Part shown: positions 11,530 through 26,218 of the stretch, in pieces
How positions within the stretch are numbered: position 1 is the stretch's first letter
How the letters are laid out: every line of letters begins with the position of its first letter
Notes under the pieces: generated by a model
Told to the model about the DNA's origin: nothing
The model's database searches: none
The model's input: only the letters and a program-made list of their open reading frames with translations
Made by a program: the position numbers and the translations under genes
Assembly (NCBI RefSeq): GCF_051014445.1
Contig: NC_135144.1
Location: 4,402,001-4,466,000 of the forward strand
Reading direction: 5' to 3'
Length of the DNA: 64,000 nucleotides
DNA from: Colletes latitarsis
Taxonomy: Eukaryota; Arthropoda; Insecta; Hymenoptera; Colletidae

Positions 11530-12675
11530 ATAGCTTTGCCAAAGGAAAGGGGGTCGTTGAACAAGAAGAGGTTTACTGTTTTTCATAAAATTCCATTACC
11601 TATTCAAAATATTGCTTTAAGTTATAGTATAAAACTCGGCACGAACATGTGGAACGACACAATATTAACTTGCTGTATGATCAATAAAAAATACACGACT
11701 AGTCATTATACAACAAAGAGTTCATTGTTCCGTAAATATTGCTGCGGAATTTCACCGCGAAAAAAAGAAACCTGAATCGTTGATTCGAGACTTTTTTCCT
11801 TAACTTCATAAGAACGCATAGCCATTCTAAGCACATTTCTTGTAACGCGATTGCACCCGCGGGATGTGTTTACTGGGTCACGGATACTGAAACTTGGCAC
11901 AGGAACAATGGCACGCCGAATTCGCTGCCAAATGTCCGAAAAATTCACGCTTGTTTGTTTGCCAGCTGGTGTCGGTTTGAGACGACGAGTGTACACCATT
12001 TAAAAACGAAACGAAAATCAAAGTGTCGCGTAACATATGGTACAGGCATAAAATTTGGCACGTCAGCTAAACAGAACACGATATTGCCCTCTGCCTCGAA
12101 CATTATCGGCGGGCACATCTGAAATTTCAAATCGAGCCGAGCAAGAGAAATCCCGAGGGTCCCCCCTAAAATTTGTTAATTTATATACGAACAGGATGCT
12201 GGAGATACGCACGTTCCGCGAGGAAACCTTCCTACGTCACTGGGAAATGCCTCGGGGCGTAAGCAAGAATCGACCTAGTCGATACTTTATATTCTTGGCT
12301 GTTCCGCGTGGTAGGCGGGAAAATTGAAAAGAAATCGAAAAGTCGTTTGGAACGTCGATGAATCTGTGCACAGAAGGATAAAATTAATCTTGTGTGATTC
12401 ATTTCGACTCCAGTTTTATAGGACCTCTCAGTGTTTTCTACAAGGAACATACAAGATAATCCCCACCCCCATCCACACTCTGACGAAAGTTTTAACATTC
12501 GTAAGGCGACCGAAAATGAAAAATTTTTTTTACCAGTAGTAATGTAAGCTTGAAAGGTAAATCTATCCTCCAAATTTTCAGGACACCAAAATAAATGTAT
12601 CTTTACTTACTTATTGTTAGAGTAACAATTTTATGGCATATTTTATTGCATATTCCTTATTAATTTATTCACTAC
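11530..12675. other. No gene recognised
   Basis: Moderate GC around 11780-12500 with several overlapping short ORFs on both strands, none with recognisable motifs. It could include untranslated or unidentified exon sequence. Confidence 0.4.
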
Positions 12676-13552
12676 ACAGGGTGTTCGACCACCCCTGGGA
12701 AAAATAGTAAGATACTGGAGGCCAAAATAGAGCGAAAGTCAAGAATACCAATTTGTTGATGGAGGCTTCGTTAAAAAGTTATTAACGTTTGAAGTTCCGC
12801 CTGTACTGAATTTTTTTCTAGAAGGTGGGTAGGAATTCGGGAATATGTCTATTGACCAAAAATGAATGTAATTGACCCCTGCAACTAAAAATAATTTTTT
12901 TAGAACGATTTGAAAAATTTTTTTTTTGCCAAAAAATTTAGGCACCTACCCACTGTCGATTTTTTTTTTAAATTCGTTTCTCATTTTTAATAGATTTGGT
13001 TGGCGCTATACAGAAAAGATGTTTAATACTTTTTTATAGGTACCCATGAGCTTTACTTCAGGAAAAAGTTTCATTGAAATATATTCAGTATTGTAAGAGT
13101 TATAGCTGTTTGAAAATTGGACCATTTTTATGGGGGTTTTCTCATTTTGCGGGGTCAAGGAATAAGTTTGCGAATGTTTTTGGAATTTTTACACATTTTA
13201 CATCAAAATACGCACAGTTTGCATTTTGAAACATTAAAATCATCCAATCCGTGCAGAAGTTATTACGTTTTAAAGATTCATATGAGGGGATGCATTTCTG
13301 GCCTCACACTAAATTTTTAGTCAGGAATTTTTTCTCGAAAGTGGGTAGAATTTCTGGAGTACGCGTATTCATCAAAAATGATTGTCATTGATCCCCACAA
13401 CCGAAAATAATTTTTCCAGAATTATTTGAAATTTTTTAATAACTTTTTAACGAAGTCTCAGTAAAGAAATTGATATTCTTGATTTTTGTTTTATTTTGGC
13501 CTCTAGAATCTCCTATTAAAATTTTTCCCAGAGGTAGCCGAACACCCTGTAT
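12676..13552. mobile_element. Long-TIR element, copy 3 (longest)
   Basis: About 875 bp. Left end ACAGGGTGTTCGACCACC, right end GTAGCCGAACACCCTGTA. The interior carries repeated blocks: a TTCTAGAA/TTCTCGAAA GTGGGTAG motif followed by ATTGACCCC(T/A)GCAAC occurs near 12820-12900 and again near 13330-13410. This suggests internal duplication or a fuller ancestor. No transposase-like ORF is seen. Confidence 0.75.
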
Positions 13553-16500
13553 ATTACTTTATTATTAGACTACGGATGTTTATGCATTTATGGGAAATTT
13601 TAACTTTCAAAAATCTACAGAATTCACTTAATATGCAAAAATATAAGAAATACTTAAAGCATGATCCGAATTGTTATATTTAGGAGACGAGACAACTCTG
13701 TACAAAGCTCCGATTTCATTAATTTAATTAATAAAAATATGAATTTGCATAAAGATCCGCAATTTATTCATTATATATTTTGCTATATTATTATTTTTAT
13801 CAACGAACAGTAATCATGAGAAGTAATTTTGAAGTTAAAAAGTGTTGAGAATCACTGTTACAAATAAAATTTTAAAAATAGCACATTTTATATAAAAATA
13901 TTTGCAACAAATTATAGAATCGAAATAAAAGTAGTTTACTATATCGTTTTTTCTTTTTATTTTGGGAATATATTATTAAAAGTGATTTTCTGATTGTTTT
14001 ATTAATTCGTCAAACTAATCTTCCATGAAAAACTTAAGAATTTGTCGAAAAAACTTGTATTTCCACTAAATTTCAAAATAGAATTGGTGGTGAAAATGTA
14101 TTTCTTCTTAAATTCTTACTGTTGCTAACAAAAATGCATATCCCTTATTTTTGGTCGCTTTAAAAACCAGTAACATTTCCTCAAAATTTGAAGGTGGAAT
14201 ATTTCGTTTCCTTGTTGTCTTAAGAATCCCTACAGCTGTCTCACAGATTTGTACGATATTTAGAAGAGCAAATCTAAAAGTCGGGTGATAACGTTTTATT
14301 GTATTGTACTACAACCCTTACTAGAACATTTTTCTATAGAAAATTTATACGTGAAGGTTTATCTATCCTAATTCTACCGAATATCTATCAGCCTTCTAGA
14401 TATGATAAAAATAACGGGGCAGCTGCGGGTTGTGAATCCACAACAGTATCCAACGAAAACGAAGAATCGTAGTTCGAGTGTAGGGTGATCGATGATAACG
14501 ACATAGAAGATGAAGCGATAAGGGTAGATGTAGATTAGACGCTTCGCTTAAACCTCCGAGAGTTTGAATTCACGCACCGAAACCTCTTTTTTTCTTTTTA
14601 TTTTTCAAATCGTATTTCTGTATCGTATCGATCTGCCCACTTTTCATATGCTCGAAAGCATGGCATGCGAGTTTCAACGACGAATTTTCGATTAGTTCGT
14701 GGGGAATGTATCGGAAATGCGTAGGGGGCGATAAATTGTCTGCGATTGGCGACAGGCTGACAAGGCGGAAGAGCAATTTATCTTCGTCGAGGAAATTGCT
14801 GAAAATTAGTGAAAACCAGGGAAAGAAAATTATTCGAATTCAAGCCATTTGCGGTGGAATCTAAAATACTTCTTTTGCTTCTGGTGACATGAGAAAATAT
14901 CCAGAGGAATGTCTGACTATTTGAAAATAGTAAATGTTACGATAACAGAACATTTGTTGTTTTTTCAAATTTTTTGCTAAATGTTGTCTTCATCCTTGGC
15001 TATACTCTTGATAATGGTTTTTTGTTGATGAACGCGTTCGTAATCTGGTTGTCTAATTTTTAACAAACAGCTTAAAGCATATCCCTTGCTGGTCATTATT
15101 TTGTTAACATTTAGACAACTACGCGACATTTTCCTATTTATTTAACTATTTAAAATACTAAGTTTCTTTAGCAAACATTAATGTTAATGTGGGCATTAGA
15201 GACTTATTTGCATAAAATTATATTACAAACATTTCATAATAAAAATCAAAGAGTATGTAACTTTTTATGTTCTTCGTATATAATTAACTTTAACCCTAAA
15301 TTTACAAGAACACATTAATTTAACCAGTTTCGCCTTCCCTGTACTTACAATTACAAAAATCATAAATATTATATTGTTAGCAATTTATATTGAATTTGAT
15401 TAATCTATATCCTAATTCAAAAGAGAACTGTATTTTAATGAAACTGATAACATGACGGGTTTAGATAAAAGTATGTACAATGTCCGTAAATCTAGTGTTG
15501 AAAACCAACCAAAATATGAAAACAAAAGAAAGTATGTTTTAAAAAAAGAAAATAAATAAATGGAGGGTGAACGTGTCTCGTGTTCATGATACGTAAGAAT
15601 TACAATAAGTCATTTCATTCGTATAGACTCTATTTAGTATTGCTATAAGTCTATCGTCAAATATTCTGAAGCAATTGAAGTTCCATGTGTTAACGAGAAA
15701 TTTCAGACAACGTGTCTTCTTTAATTTGAAAATGCATCGCACGCAGTATGATGAATTTAATTGCATTAATCGTATGGGCATGCTCGTTTATAATTTCAAC
15801 ACATTTCTTGACCTTTTCTTGCGACTAATTTCACACATTTAATCATTCTCTACTTCGAATTTTTTATTAATAAATCGGCGGAACTATTATTTAAAATTTA
15901 GTATTGTAATATTTACTATAAATTTGTTATGTACTTATATGTTTTTTACCCACTTTTTGATGCGTGTTAATTTGTATATTCTTATTTTCTTTCAGCTAAA
16001 GACTGTTTCTGTTCTAACAATAAAGAAATAAATTTTTGAGAACTTCTAGGATATTGTACAGTGTACTCAAGTATAATGTAATAAACTAAGATAAACAAAT
16101 TCTTTGTGGAACAGAAAATTGAGAAATTTTGAACCATCTTACAGTCTAAAGCTTCTTTTTTCAAGGTATTAATAATTGAAGTTTGCAAAAGTTTGTTTAT
16201 GTTTTGAAAACTAAACTTTAGACGCAAAATGGAAAATTTTTCTTCCATACTTTACGAACAAATTTTTTTTTCTTTTTTATTTATTTTTCAATTAAAATAT
16301 TGTTCTATTAAATGCTCAATAGTTTTTTCGTCCTTGATAATTGACGATTTTCCTATATTGTCTAGAAACATGTTCCTTTAATCATTTTCATCAGTGTAAT
16401 ACATTCCTGTATTAAAACATTATACATATTCCTTGTTACAAATTGGTTCTACGTTTCTTCAGAAGACTCAATTATAATTTTTCGAGAGTAGAAGTCTTCC

Positions 16501-17763
16501 TTGAAATATAATTTAAGAAACAATAATATACATAATTGATTTCTCTGTCAAGTGTATTACTGTGATAACAAAAATACATTGTCCAATGAGAAACAATGCC
16601 GGCGATTTGCGATCATAGAAAATAAATGTTCTCTATTTTGCTATTTTCTCAGACCAACTCGAGCATCAAGGGTATTTTAGATTCAAATGTTAACTCACTC
16701 GTTGTGTGTAAACTGTCTATCTATAGGCGACACGTGATATTATTTTCGAGAAAATCGTTACATGGAAACTTTGTTATATCCAGATTCATCGACGCCATCG
16801 ATGTTGTCAGGCCTAGAGACATGACCAGGAATCACGTCGTCAGCACGGAGTATGCTGGAAAATTTTTGCCACCAGAGATCTACAGGTAAAAGAAACGTAG
16901 TTTTAACTTTAGGAAGACTTGGTTCACTTGAATTATTCTAGAACTGTCCCAATACTTGAAATATTCGAGTACTTGAAATTCAAACAAAGTCAAGTATTTG
17001 ATTATTCAAGTAGCTTGAATGTTTGATCAAACTTGAGAAAATTGAATCTGTTCGAATGTTTGAACGACTTTACTATTAATATAAAAGTGAGAACTGTAAT
17101 ATAATAAGTTAAAAGCTTATATCTTGATTATAATTAAATTCAAATCAAGTATTTGATTGTTTAAGCAATTTTAATTATCCAAGCAAACTCGATTATGTAT
17201 TCATACTCAATTATAATATTACATTTGAATAATAAAGTTCGCTTGGATAAGACTTGAATAAGTTTAGACAAATTCAAAAATATCAAAATATCTGTTCATT
17301 TAAATATCTTGGAGTGGTTTGATATTGATAAAAGTTTGCTAGCAAGTTAGTAAAAGTTGAAGAATAATTTAAAATGTTTAATTTCTTTGAGTTTAGAGTA
17401 TAAGATTTTATTCATAAAAATAATATTTATATTAGATATTAAGGTTGCTATCCTTGTTCCAAAATCATTTTATTCTAAACTCAAACTTTTAACTGAAACA
17501 TTTTTTCGTAGAACAAATAATTGTTGAGTTATTTGAGGTCGTCATGTTACGAGACACACCCTGTATATTAAAATCGACACATTTTTACATTCACGATGTA
17601 TTCTATAAAACAAATCTATTCTTTTTCGTGGTCATTCCATATAGGAATAAATTTAAACAAAATTAAATAATACACGTTTGAAAAATTATTAGAAATTAAA
17701 TCGAACGATAAGGGGTTAAATACACATTAAATAAGATAGTTATTGTACTTTAAAAGTGGTATA
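13553..17763. other. AT-rich non-coding stretch
   Basis: No gene apart from the exon-like segment at 16784-16885. Positions 16930-17330 are enriched in degenerate TCAAGTATTTGA / TTGAATA words, probably an old repeat. An isolated CACACCCTGTATATT near 17555 resembles one end of the long-TIR families without a partner. Confidence 0.45.
16784..16885 (+). CDS. Candidate internal exon, product unknown
   Basis: 102 bases between acceptor TTATATCCAG (ending 16783) and donor GTAAAA (16886). It starts with one base completing a codon and ends with two bases of the next, so both ends have the same phase. The frame reads FIDAIDVVRPRDMTRN, then HVVSTEYAGKFLPPEIY. Charged and proline residues and GC-rich codons stand out from the AT-rich flanks. 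I do not recognise the family. Its phase does not match a direct join to the candidate exon at 9201-9317. Confidence 0.4.
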
Positions 17764-18282
17764 TACAGGTTGTTCGGCCACCCCTGGGAAAAATTGTAAT
17801 GGGAGATTCTAGAGGCCAAACTAGGACGAAAGTCAAGAATACCAATTTATTGATGGAGACTTCGTTAAAAAGTTATTAACGTTTAAAGTTTCGCTCGTAC
17901 TGAATTTTTTTCTAGAAACTAGGTCGGATTTCGGGGTATATCTATTCACCAAAAATGCTTGTAATTGACCCCTGTAACTAAATATATATTTTTTAGTATG
18001 ATTTGAAATTTTTTAATTTTGTCGAAAAATTTCACACCTTCTTGAATTTTTTTCTCGAAAGTGGATAGTATTTCAAAGATGTGCGTATTCGTAAAAAATG
18101 ATTGTAATTGAAACCCGCAACCAAAAATAATTTTTTCAGAATAATTTGGGATTTTTTAATTTAATTTTTTAATAACTTTTTAATGAAGCCTCAGTTAAGA
18201 AATTGATATTCTTGATTTTCGTTTTATTTTGGCATTCGGCTCCCATTAAAACTTTTCCCAGGAGTGGCCGAACATCCTATAT
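17764..18282. mobile_element. Long-TIR element, copy 4
   Basis: Left end ACAGGTTGTTCGGCCACC, right end GTGGCCGAACATCCTATA, about 519 bp, with the same subterminal and inner blocks as copies 1-3, including the GATTGTAATTGA-type inner repeat. No coding capacity. Confidence 0.75.
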
Positions 18283-18399
18283 TATGGTAATATACGTTTA
18301 TATCCTAACAAAAATCTTCTCGATTACCTAACCAACTCCTAGCCTTTATTAAATAGGCTACTCGAGGTATTTATTTAAAATCTATTTTTTGTCGAAAAA

Positions 18400-19320
18400 A
18401 CGGAGATAGACAATTTAGAAATTTGTTAAAAAGTGTTGAAATTTTTAGTAGCGCGATTCTCGAGTGTAAAGTAGTCTGTTCCGTGGCTGTTGGAAGATAG
18501 TCGACGAGATTCGTACGAGAATGTTCCGAATTTTCCGAATGGTTGGTGCGCGACGTAATGTAACGAGAGAAATCGATTTCTGTGCACAGGATCCCGGACG
18601 ACGGCGCCGCCAGGACGGAAATCGCTGAGATGGAGACAGTTCTGTGATCGTAGAATACCGGCGCCGATTGCCTAGACCCATCAGATGAAAGGGAAGCGCG
18701 ACCGTAAGGGTTCCCAGGGAGCGGATCGGGTCGCTTCCCCATTTTGGACAACGAGTTTCTTGCCTCGTAGCCTCCCCTCGAGACTTCCTTCGATACGAAA
18801 CATCCGGAATTGGGATATTCGGGTGCCGACTGAAGCTTGCAAACAAGCCCGCTGAGAAGATCGAGGAGAGAACCAAGTTTCACGCGAAAAAGAAGACATA
18901 GGAGAACGTTACTCAGTGCCTATGAAGAAAACTGGGAAATACCGAGTTTCGATAAATTTCTAACTCGCTGACGCGTGCTCAACAGGCCGTCTGTTTCTGG
19001 ACATTATTGTTCCTTCACGGAGAAGGAGGATGCTGTGTGGGTTCCCATCGTGAACATGTCCAATCGTTTTTGGACGTTCCGTGACACTTTATACAGTCTG
19101 TGGTGTTTATCGTACTGTCCAATCAAACGTTCGATCATCCGTTTATCGAACGGACGTAGTAGCACGATACAACGCGATAGAAGTTTATATTTCACACGCG
19201 GAAAATCGGACTGCGTGGCCTCGACCAGAGCCTGATCGAGAAAATTCTAAACATCAAACACGCGTACTTCAGGGATTTCGCTGGAACAACGTCTAACGCC
19301 GTGGTTTAAATCGTACACGG
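18400..19320. other. GC-richer island, possible exon or UTR
   Basis: This block is distinctly GC-richer than either flank and has long overlapping open frames on both strands (minus 18371-18883; plus 18975-19235). None shows a recognisable domain. A TTTCTGTGCACAG acceptor-like site lies near 18588. A first exon, 5' UTR or long non-coding transcript would look like this; the coding strand cannot be decided by eye. Confidence 0.3.
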
Positions 19321-22300
19321 AACAAAGAACGGGTATATAAATTGCGTTTACAATTAGGAGCAAATTGTTTGTATTCATCTCAGATTCTCCGGTATTTCTG
19401 AATTCTTTGTTATTTTTCGATTTTTCTCAAAGTCGAAATTTTAAGGTTGAAAACGGTGATTTGAGAAACTTTGTGCTGTTAAAAGAAGCTTTCGTGGAGC
19501 CGGTAAGAAGAACCCAACAGCTGGAACCAATGTAAACCGAAGAATAAAAGAGAAAAAGTAAGTTTATTCAGGCAGCAACAATGCAATAGATAGTTTATTG
19601 AAATTCCTAAGTCTTTTGAGAACTCATTGAACTTTGTACGAAACTTCGGCCCGTTTTCAAAAATAGGGACGAACTTCGAGCCAACGGACCCGTTCGTTAA
19701 AACGAACGCCTAGGCGAACAAACTAAAGAAAAAAAGAAGAAACCAATCGATATCTTAATGGGAAATGTCAATGTCTATCGTACGAGATAACTATGGCATT
19801 TAAGTATATCATACATATACATATACATTTAATACGTAATGTAAACACGAGCTACCGTTACACGTTAAGTATGTATATTGTGGTAAACAATGAAATATTC
19901 TAAAAGAAACCTACTTCCAGGACGTAATATGCTCAACAAAAGTACATGTATATTAAATTCACCGGGTGTAACGGTTAAATAAATACATCATGGAGTGTCA
20001 GGAGTCGCGTGTCAAGTTTTTAAGCGGAAAGGCGTGTTCCGGTAACGATTATCGCCCAAAATATCTTTGATGGTATCAAAAAGATTGTCTTATAAGAGTT
20101 ACAAAATACGAAAGAAGACATTCTACGAGCATAATTATTTGGGTATCATAATTCTTCAAACTTCAATTATTATAGCATTTGAGTAATATATTCTTTGGTT
20201 CCAACTATGTAATTCTCTATTATTATTATCTATTCATATTCAAGGGGAACTGAATAACTGAATATACATATACTTCTTGAGAATGTATCACAATCGAAAA
20301 GCATGTTTATTACGAACATTATGCTTCTAATTTTACAATCAACTATGGTCGCGATTTTATAGAAACATTATGTGCTGAATAAAAGCAACGAATAGTAACT
20401 TATTTCGTGAAACAAAGTCACTATTAGACATCGAACAGTTACTCAGATAACTTTTTACTTGAATAATAATTCGAAAAATATTATTATAAAATATTGCGTG
20501 GATCATGAAGAATATAAATATATTTTATTTTTTACACTACATTAACTAATTAAGAAAAAGGCTAGTAAAAATATTTCAAATTATTCGAGTTTGTTATATA
20601 TCTCATGAATATATTAAATAATTATACACAATTGGGAAACAATGCTTTCACGAAAAAATGAACTTCTGTAACCTGTTCCATTCTTGTTACAATTAAAAAA
20701 TAAACCTTCCCCTAACCTACAACATTTATTAAAGAAACTTTTCTCTGTTATTTATTTCGAAGACATTTGGAGCCATAATTGTCATCGGAGCATTCTGTAT
20801 CGAAAACTTATTTCAACAAAACGGTAGAAAGAGCTATGCAATCAATACGGAACTGAGACAACACGGGTAAATCACGAATAAATCGAAACTAACTGTTTTA
20901 CAATACGCAACGGTGCCTGAGGCAGTGATTTTCAGCGTGTAATCTGTAAAGTAATATTTTTTAGATATAAACAAAGCGTCGATTTCATCACATAACCGCG
21001 AAGATAGAATACAGGACCTATTCGACTATCCTGACACTCCACAAGTTTGCAAACGAAACTTATCTTCGTAAAGAGTAGATGAGTTGGAAGTCTTTTTTGA
21101 ATCCCAAGAAAACCAAGAATTTTGTGTGTGTAGGAATCGACAGAGATAGGATTAAGGTTCTAAAAACTACGTCCGCTGTACATATTATGCATTGTACCGT
21201 ATAAGCCACAAAGTGAGCTACGGAAAATCATTCTCGTTTACGCTATTTTAACGTTCTGTTTGACGGTTTGCTGTAAAAATGCCGCGTCGATCCTGAAGAT
21301 CTTTTAACTCGATTATACGCCGCTTGTAAAGTACGAGCAACGGAAGAACTCATAGCTGTTTCGAGGCTGTATCGAGGAAAACGTTAATTTTGCTTCGTAA
21401 TTGACTCAGGCTGAGTTTACTTTTCATTTTATTTTTTTAATTAATTATGTTTTATAACAGATTTTAATGGGGGGGGGGGGGGGGGGGAGTTTCAGCCATA
21501 TAACAATAATCGCTAAAACCAGCGTTTTTTTTAAATAAAAATTCTGGGAGAAATATCAGCCGAACTGGGTTAATTGAAACGTGATTTATAGTTCGAACGT
21601 TATCGAGTCTTTGTTTCCTAGAGCTCTTTTGTGACTTACATTGCAGGAAATTCCGCTGGAAAGCACTTGTTTCGACTCCTCGAGCCCGAAAGTAGCGAAA
21701 CGAGTCACGCGAAATTGTAAACGTTCGGATCGATAGTTTTCTCGGTAGAATCTGAATCGAGATCGAGACTATCTTTGGAACGGGGATCGAATAAAATCGA
21801 CAATTTTCTACCAGTTTTTAACGCTTTCTATTGGCAAATTGTTACACGGTGTCATAAATTACCGCGAGGACGAGACACAAGTGCTAGGCGCGGACACGAT
21901 CCTAATAATAATACGTTACTGTCGGAGAACATGTTGTTACTGTTGTTGTTAAAGATAATGGAAGTGTTACAGTGTTAAGTCGCGAGAAAGAGAGAAAAAG
22001 AGAGACGTAGTGAAAACGAAATTATTAGTTACGTACCAGAAGAAAGAAAGAAAAACACTAATTAGGCTATCGGCTACGTCTCAACTAAATATCTTTATCT
22101 ACTACTATTAAGTACTTAAGGCGTCTAAAGCTTTTCGCCCCATTTCTCGATCAGCAGAGACGAACGCTATTTCCATCCGACACAAGATGATTTCTTTCTA
22201 TCGTGTGCGCACTCGCGACTAAATCGTTACTATTAAGTATAACAATAGAATTCTACGCGACCGTTAGATCATAAACTCGATGGTGGTTTCGGACAATAGA

Positions 22301-25300
22301 TCTATTCGAATGGATAACAATCTCATTCCGAGAAATCACAGCTATACAACGAACATACTTCTCAAAGGGGATTGGAAATTCTTTCTCTGAAATATTTCGT
22401 AACGCAGGAATACAAACACACAGTAGAAACGAAGGATATAACGACAGCGGTCCAAACAATATTACGAACATGCTGCATATTAGGTCGAGTAATAAGTTCG
22501 TTCAGATATCTTTGCAGAATTGTAAATATTTATTACGTTCTTATAGACAGTGTCTAATCAACGATGTACAATGCAATAATATTACTGTTCACCATCTTTC
22601 GGACCAATCTTTTATTCTGTTAGCTTGGGAAAGTTCGGTTTCATTGATAAAAAACACTCACTTTTTCACCTATTCGGTTCTAAATCTTTTTCTTTGTATA
22701 AAAATAAGTATTTTTCACGTATCACGAGTTTCATTAAATTCAACTGAATTATAAATTTATAGAGAGAGTTTTAATATTTACAATGATATTTATTTATTTT
22801 TTAAATCATAAATCAAACTTTTGCTGAAAGAATAAGTATGATTATTTATATAACGCTTGGCTGTAACGTCCTTTTTATGATTCGCTGTGTTATTAGTGCC
22901 GAAACAATTTGTAATGTTTTTTTTATTAATGTCACTAAAAATAGTTAATCGAAGATCGTGTAAGGGTACGTGGGATTTGTTATTTTAATAAATTAAATAT
23001 TTCATATTAAAGACTAGTCTTTAAGTCCATATTTCTATGTACAACAAAATTAAATGAGTTCTGTAAAACTCAAAATAGACGAAAGTCTAATAGAGTTAGA
23101 TATTATTAGTAGAACATATAAATATCGATCATTTTTCTCATACAAAAACTGATTTAAATACTTAGAAATAAACTAATGAAATGATCTAATCTATCCATTT
23201 AACAAAATGATATACGAAATGTTTAATAACCTGACAATATCACACGTCGAATATCGTAAACTATATTCAGCCAATGTAGATATACCTCCATCGTTAAACT
23301 TAACTTTTATTTTACGCGTCATCTTTCTCACTTACGTTTCTTTAAACCATTTAAATAGTACGTCAATTGCATTAACAACGATAACACCACTATAAACAAA
23401 TATGTTTATTCTTCCCACCACATCTTTTATTCCCAAGAAATAAAATTGTATTCAATAATGAAAATAATACAAACATGTTAAAATATACACATTTACTTCA
23501 ATTCAGAAGTACTTGACTATACACTAAGCATAATTGTAGCTAAAGAATTAAACATTTCTGATTCGATTTGTTTGTGTGGTCTTAAAAGTAACATTTTAAC
23601 TTAATACAAACAAACACAGTTATTCTTCAATTATCTGAACGAACTCATTATTAGAATTAATGTATCAATTTTACCACAAAATGTTCTTCGAAGACTTTTG
23701 TAATAACAAGGAATATCTGCGATGTACCCCTCTTAATGAAACATTGCAAGTTCATAGAACCAACAAAAATATGGAATATTTTTTTAATGATTATAATTCA
23801 TATTAAAGGGATACAATCAAACTACGCTTCAAAGTTTAAATCTTTGAATACTATCTTTAAAACTAATGGATTGACGAAAAAGTCCTTTTATCATATACTG
23901 TATAAATTCGGCGGAAAATAACAGCAAATATAATTAATGGGGAAAATAAAAAAATCACTTGTAAACAGTGTCGTGTGTATAAAATTAATAAAACTCTATT
24001 ATCTAAAACGGATTTTCACGATAACACATTTTATAGTTTTAATTGTTAATATCAGTGTTCATCGCTTTAACTTTTTAAATAATTATGATTACAAAACGCC
24101 TGCTAGTATAATAAACACATTTACTTGGTGGTGATATTTTAACTATATTAGTAATTAAAATATCTGATTACTCTTGAAGTATTACAAATTATCACGCTGA
24201 GAAACACTGATTAATATGTATACAATACCGGGATGAAATAAACGTACTCGATGCTAACTGTAAATTCGTAACAAAAATATTTCATTATACCGTCTTCCGA
24301 AAAATTTCAACAGTGTATATAGTAAATGTAATTTGTTGACTCTCATTAATTTTTTTACAAAAATTTCCGTTTATTTTCAATAAGAAAGTTTGAAAGACAG
24401 TTCCATCCCTTGAACATGAATTATCGTCAGAAAGGAATATTTCTGACTATTCTACAAATCTACAGAGTTTTATTGAAATTATAAGAAGATATTTCATGGA
24501 TATTTCTTGCAAATGCAATATTGAAACAGTCCACGGTCGCTTACATCGTCAGAAAATAGTTCGTTAGAACACTGCCCGATAGAGTACTAGTAGAAGGATC
24601 GAATCGACTTCAATCGTATAGAATATTTATAGTCTCCGTTAAATGAAAATTTTCTAAACTTCAGTTTTTCTGCGATTGTGAATTTTTCCTTTAAATTAAT
24701 CTGTAAGTGACGAACATCGCGAATCGCTATATTCGTCAAATATATTTTTTTAGTAGGACATGTGAAAAGATCGTGCCAAACTTTCTAATCAGTACGACGA
24801 AAATAATAATCGGATCGAAACAAATTGGAGGCTCAAGGTCACTAAGTAACTAACACAATTGATAATTACTTTCAGCTAATATTAAAAATTTTAGCAAATA
24901 ATTTGAAGTAATTATTTCGTATAAGATTGTAGAATCGATTAAAGTATTTACTCTACATTGAACTGGCACTTCTAATCGTACGTAACTAGTTTAATAATTT
25001 ATGCAATTCTATAATTATCAATATTCGAAGAGAGAGGCAGAAGGGTCCTTCAGAAACATACTTATCCTCAAAATTAAACAAAAATTAACCGAATTAGCGC
25101 TTCATCCATTTGCATATTTCGGCTAAAACCTTGGCACAACGAATTTTCACAATCGATTTTCTCGAACACGAAATTTTAAATGAAAAAATATTACTCTTTA
25201 TTTCACATTTGTTCTTTCATGTAAAATCACATTTTTCTCGATTGTACCATCGATACTAGAACACTCTGAATTAAATCTAAATCAAAATTTATAATTCATT

Positions 25301-26218
25301 CGGAACAAATCTTGTGTTCTACATTTGCTCCATTATGATTCGTCGAAGACTAAATTTTCGTCGAATTTTTATTTAAATATTCACCATAATATTTAATTAA
25401 AAGTATATTTACTCTATTATTTAGTATTTTTTTTATGAACATAAAACTATTTAATAATAATTTAACTATACAAATAAATACAGTTTCTTTAAAAATTTCC
25501 TAAATCGTCTTAACAGTTTTTACGAACACAAATAGACATTTGAAGAGGGTTAATTAGAAAGACGAGTTAGCTCTGAAGAAACGAATCGTATTTTACGCGA
25601 TACACAGTGTGACGAGTGGCCTTGACCGACCAATCGAATTTGCTTTGACCTCAGTCAGAAATACCTAATCTAAAAAATCGTGCGCACACATGAAATAGCG
25701 GCCTTAATGATTTTTCAGCGCGGTACTCGTGATTTCCATAAACTCTTGTACCCGAAATTGTAAATTAGTCGTTCCGATACGAACGATTGGCTTCCTTTCG
25801 CCATTTTCACCTAGAATCCACGTTCTTCATACATTTATTCGAAGCCGAGACTCTTCCGATTGGGAAGTATCGTCGTTCCACTTGTCGAAGTAAATACACG
25901 ATAAATTGTTCCCAATTCTCGTTTCGAATATGTGCCAACAAATTTTGCAAGTAGAACAAGAGAATGGAATTCGTTAGCTAAACACAAGCATATCAATAAT
26001 ATTATCAAAATAATTAATTTCCTTTGAAACGTGAATTCAAAACGAAGAGTTTCCAGCAGGTTTCAGATGCATCTACGAAAAAGACATCGATCAAGGTTTC
26101 AATAAATCCATGCCTTTTTTCTCTTGATTTTTATCACTTTAAATGTACAACGAAATACGAATTACCGCTCTTCTATGCATCATACTCTTAATACTAGCTC
26201 AAGTTAACAAAAGAAACA
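19321..26218. other. Long AT-rich non-coding stretch
   Basis: No gene or transposon recognised. GC is slightly raised around 21600-22250. It contains a 19-base G tract at 21469-21487. The short ORFs are AT-biased and motif-free. Confidence 0.5.
21469..21487. repeat. Poly-G tract (19 G)
   Basis: Uninterrupted run of 19 G in AT-rich DNA. Confidence 0.95.

Noticed and set aside
16930..17330. Possible second hAT-type element rich in TCAAGTATTTGA words
   Set aside because: No paired termini or target duplication could be found by eye.
18371..18899. Minus-strand ORFs of 72-170 codons in the GC-richer island
   Set aside because: Three overlapping frames are open on the same strand and none has motifs. 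Kept only as a GC-rich region.
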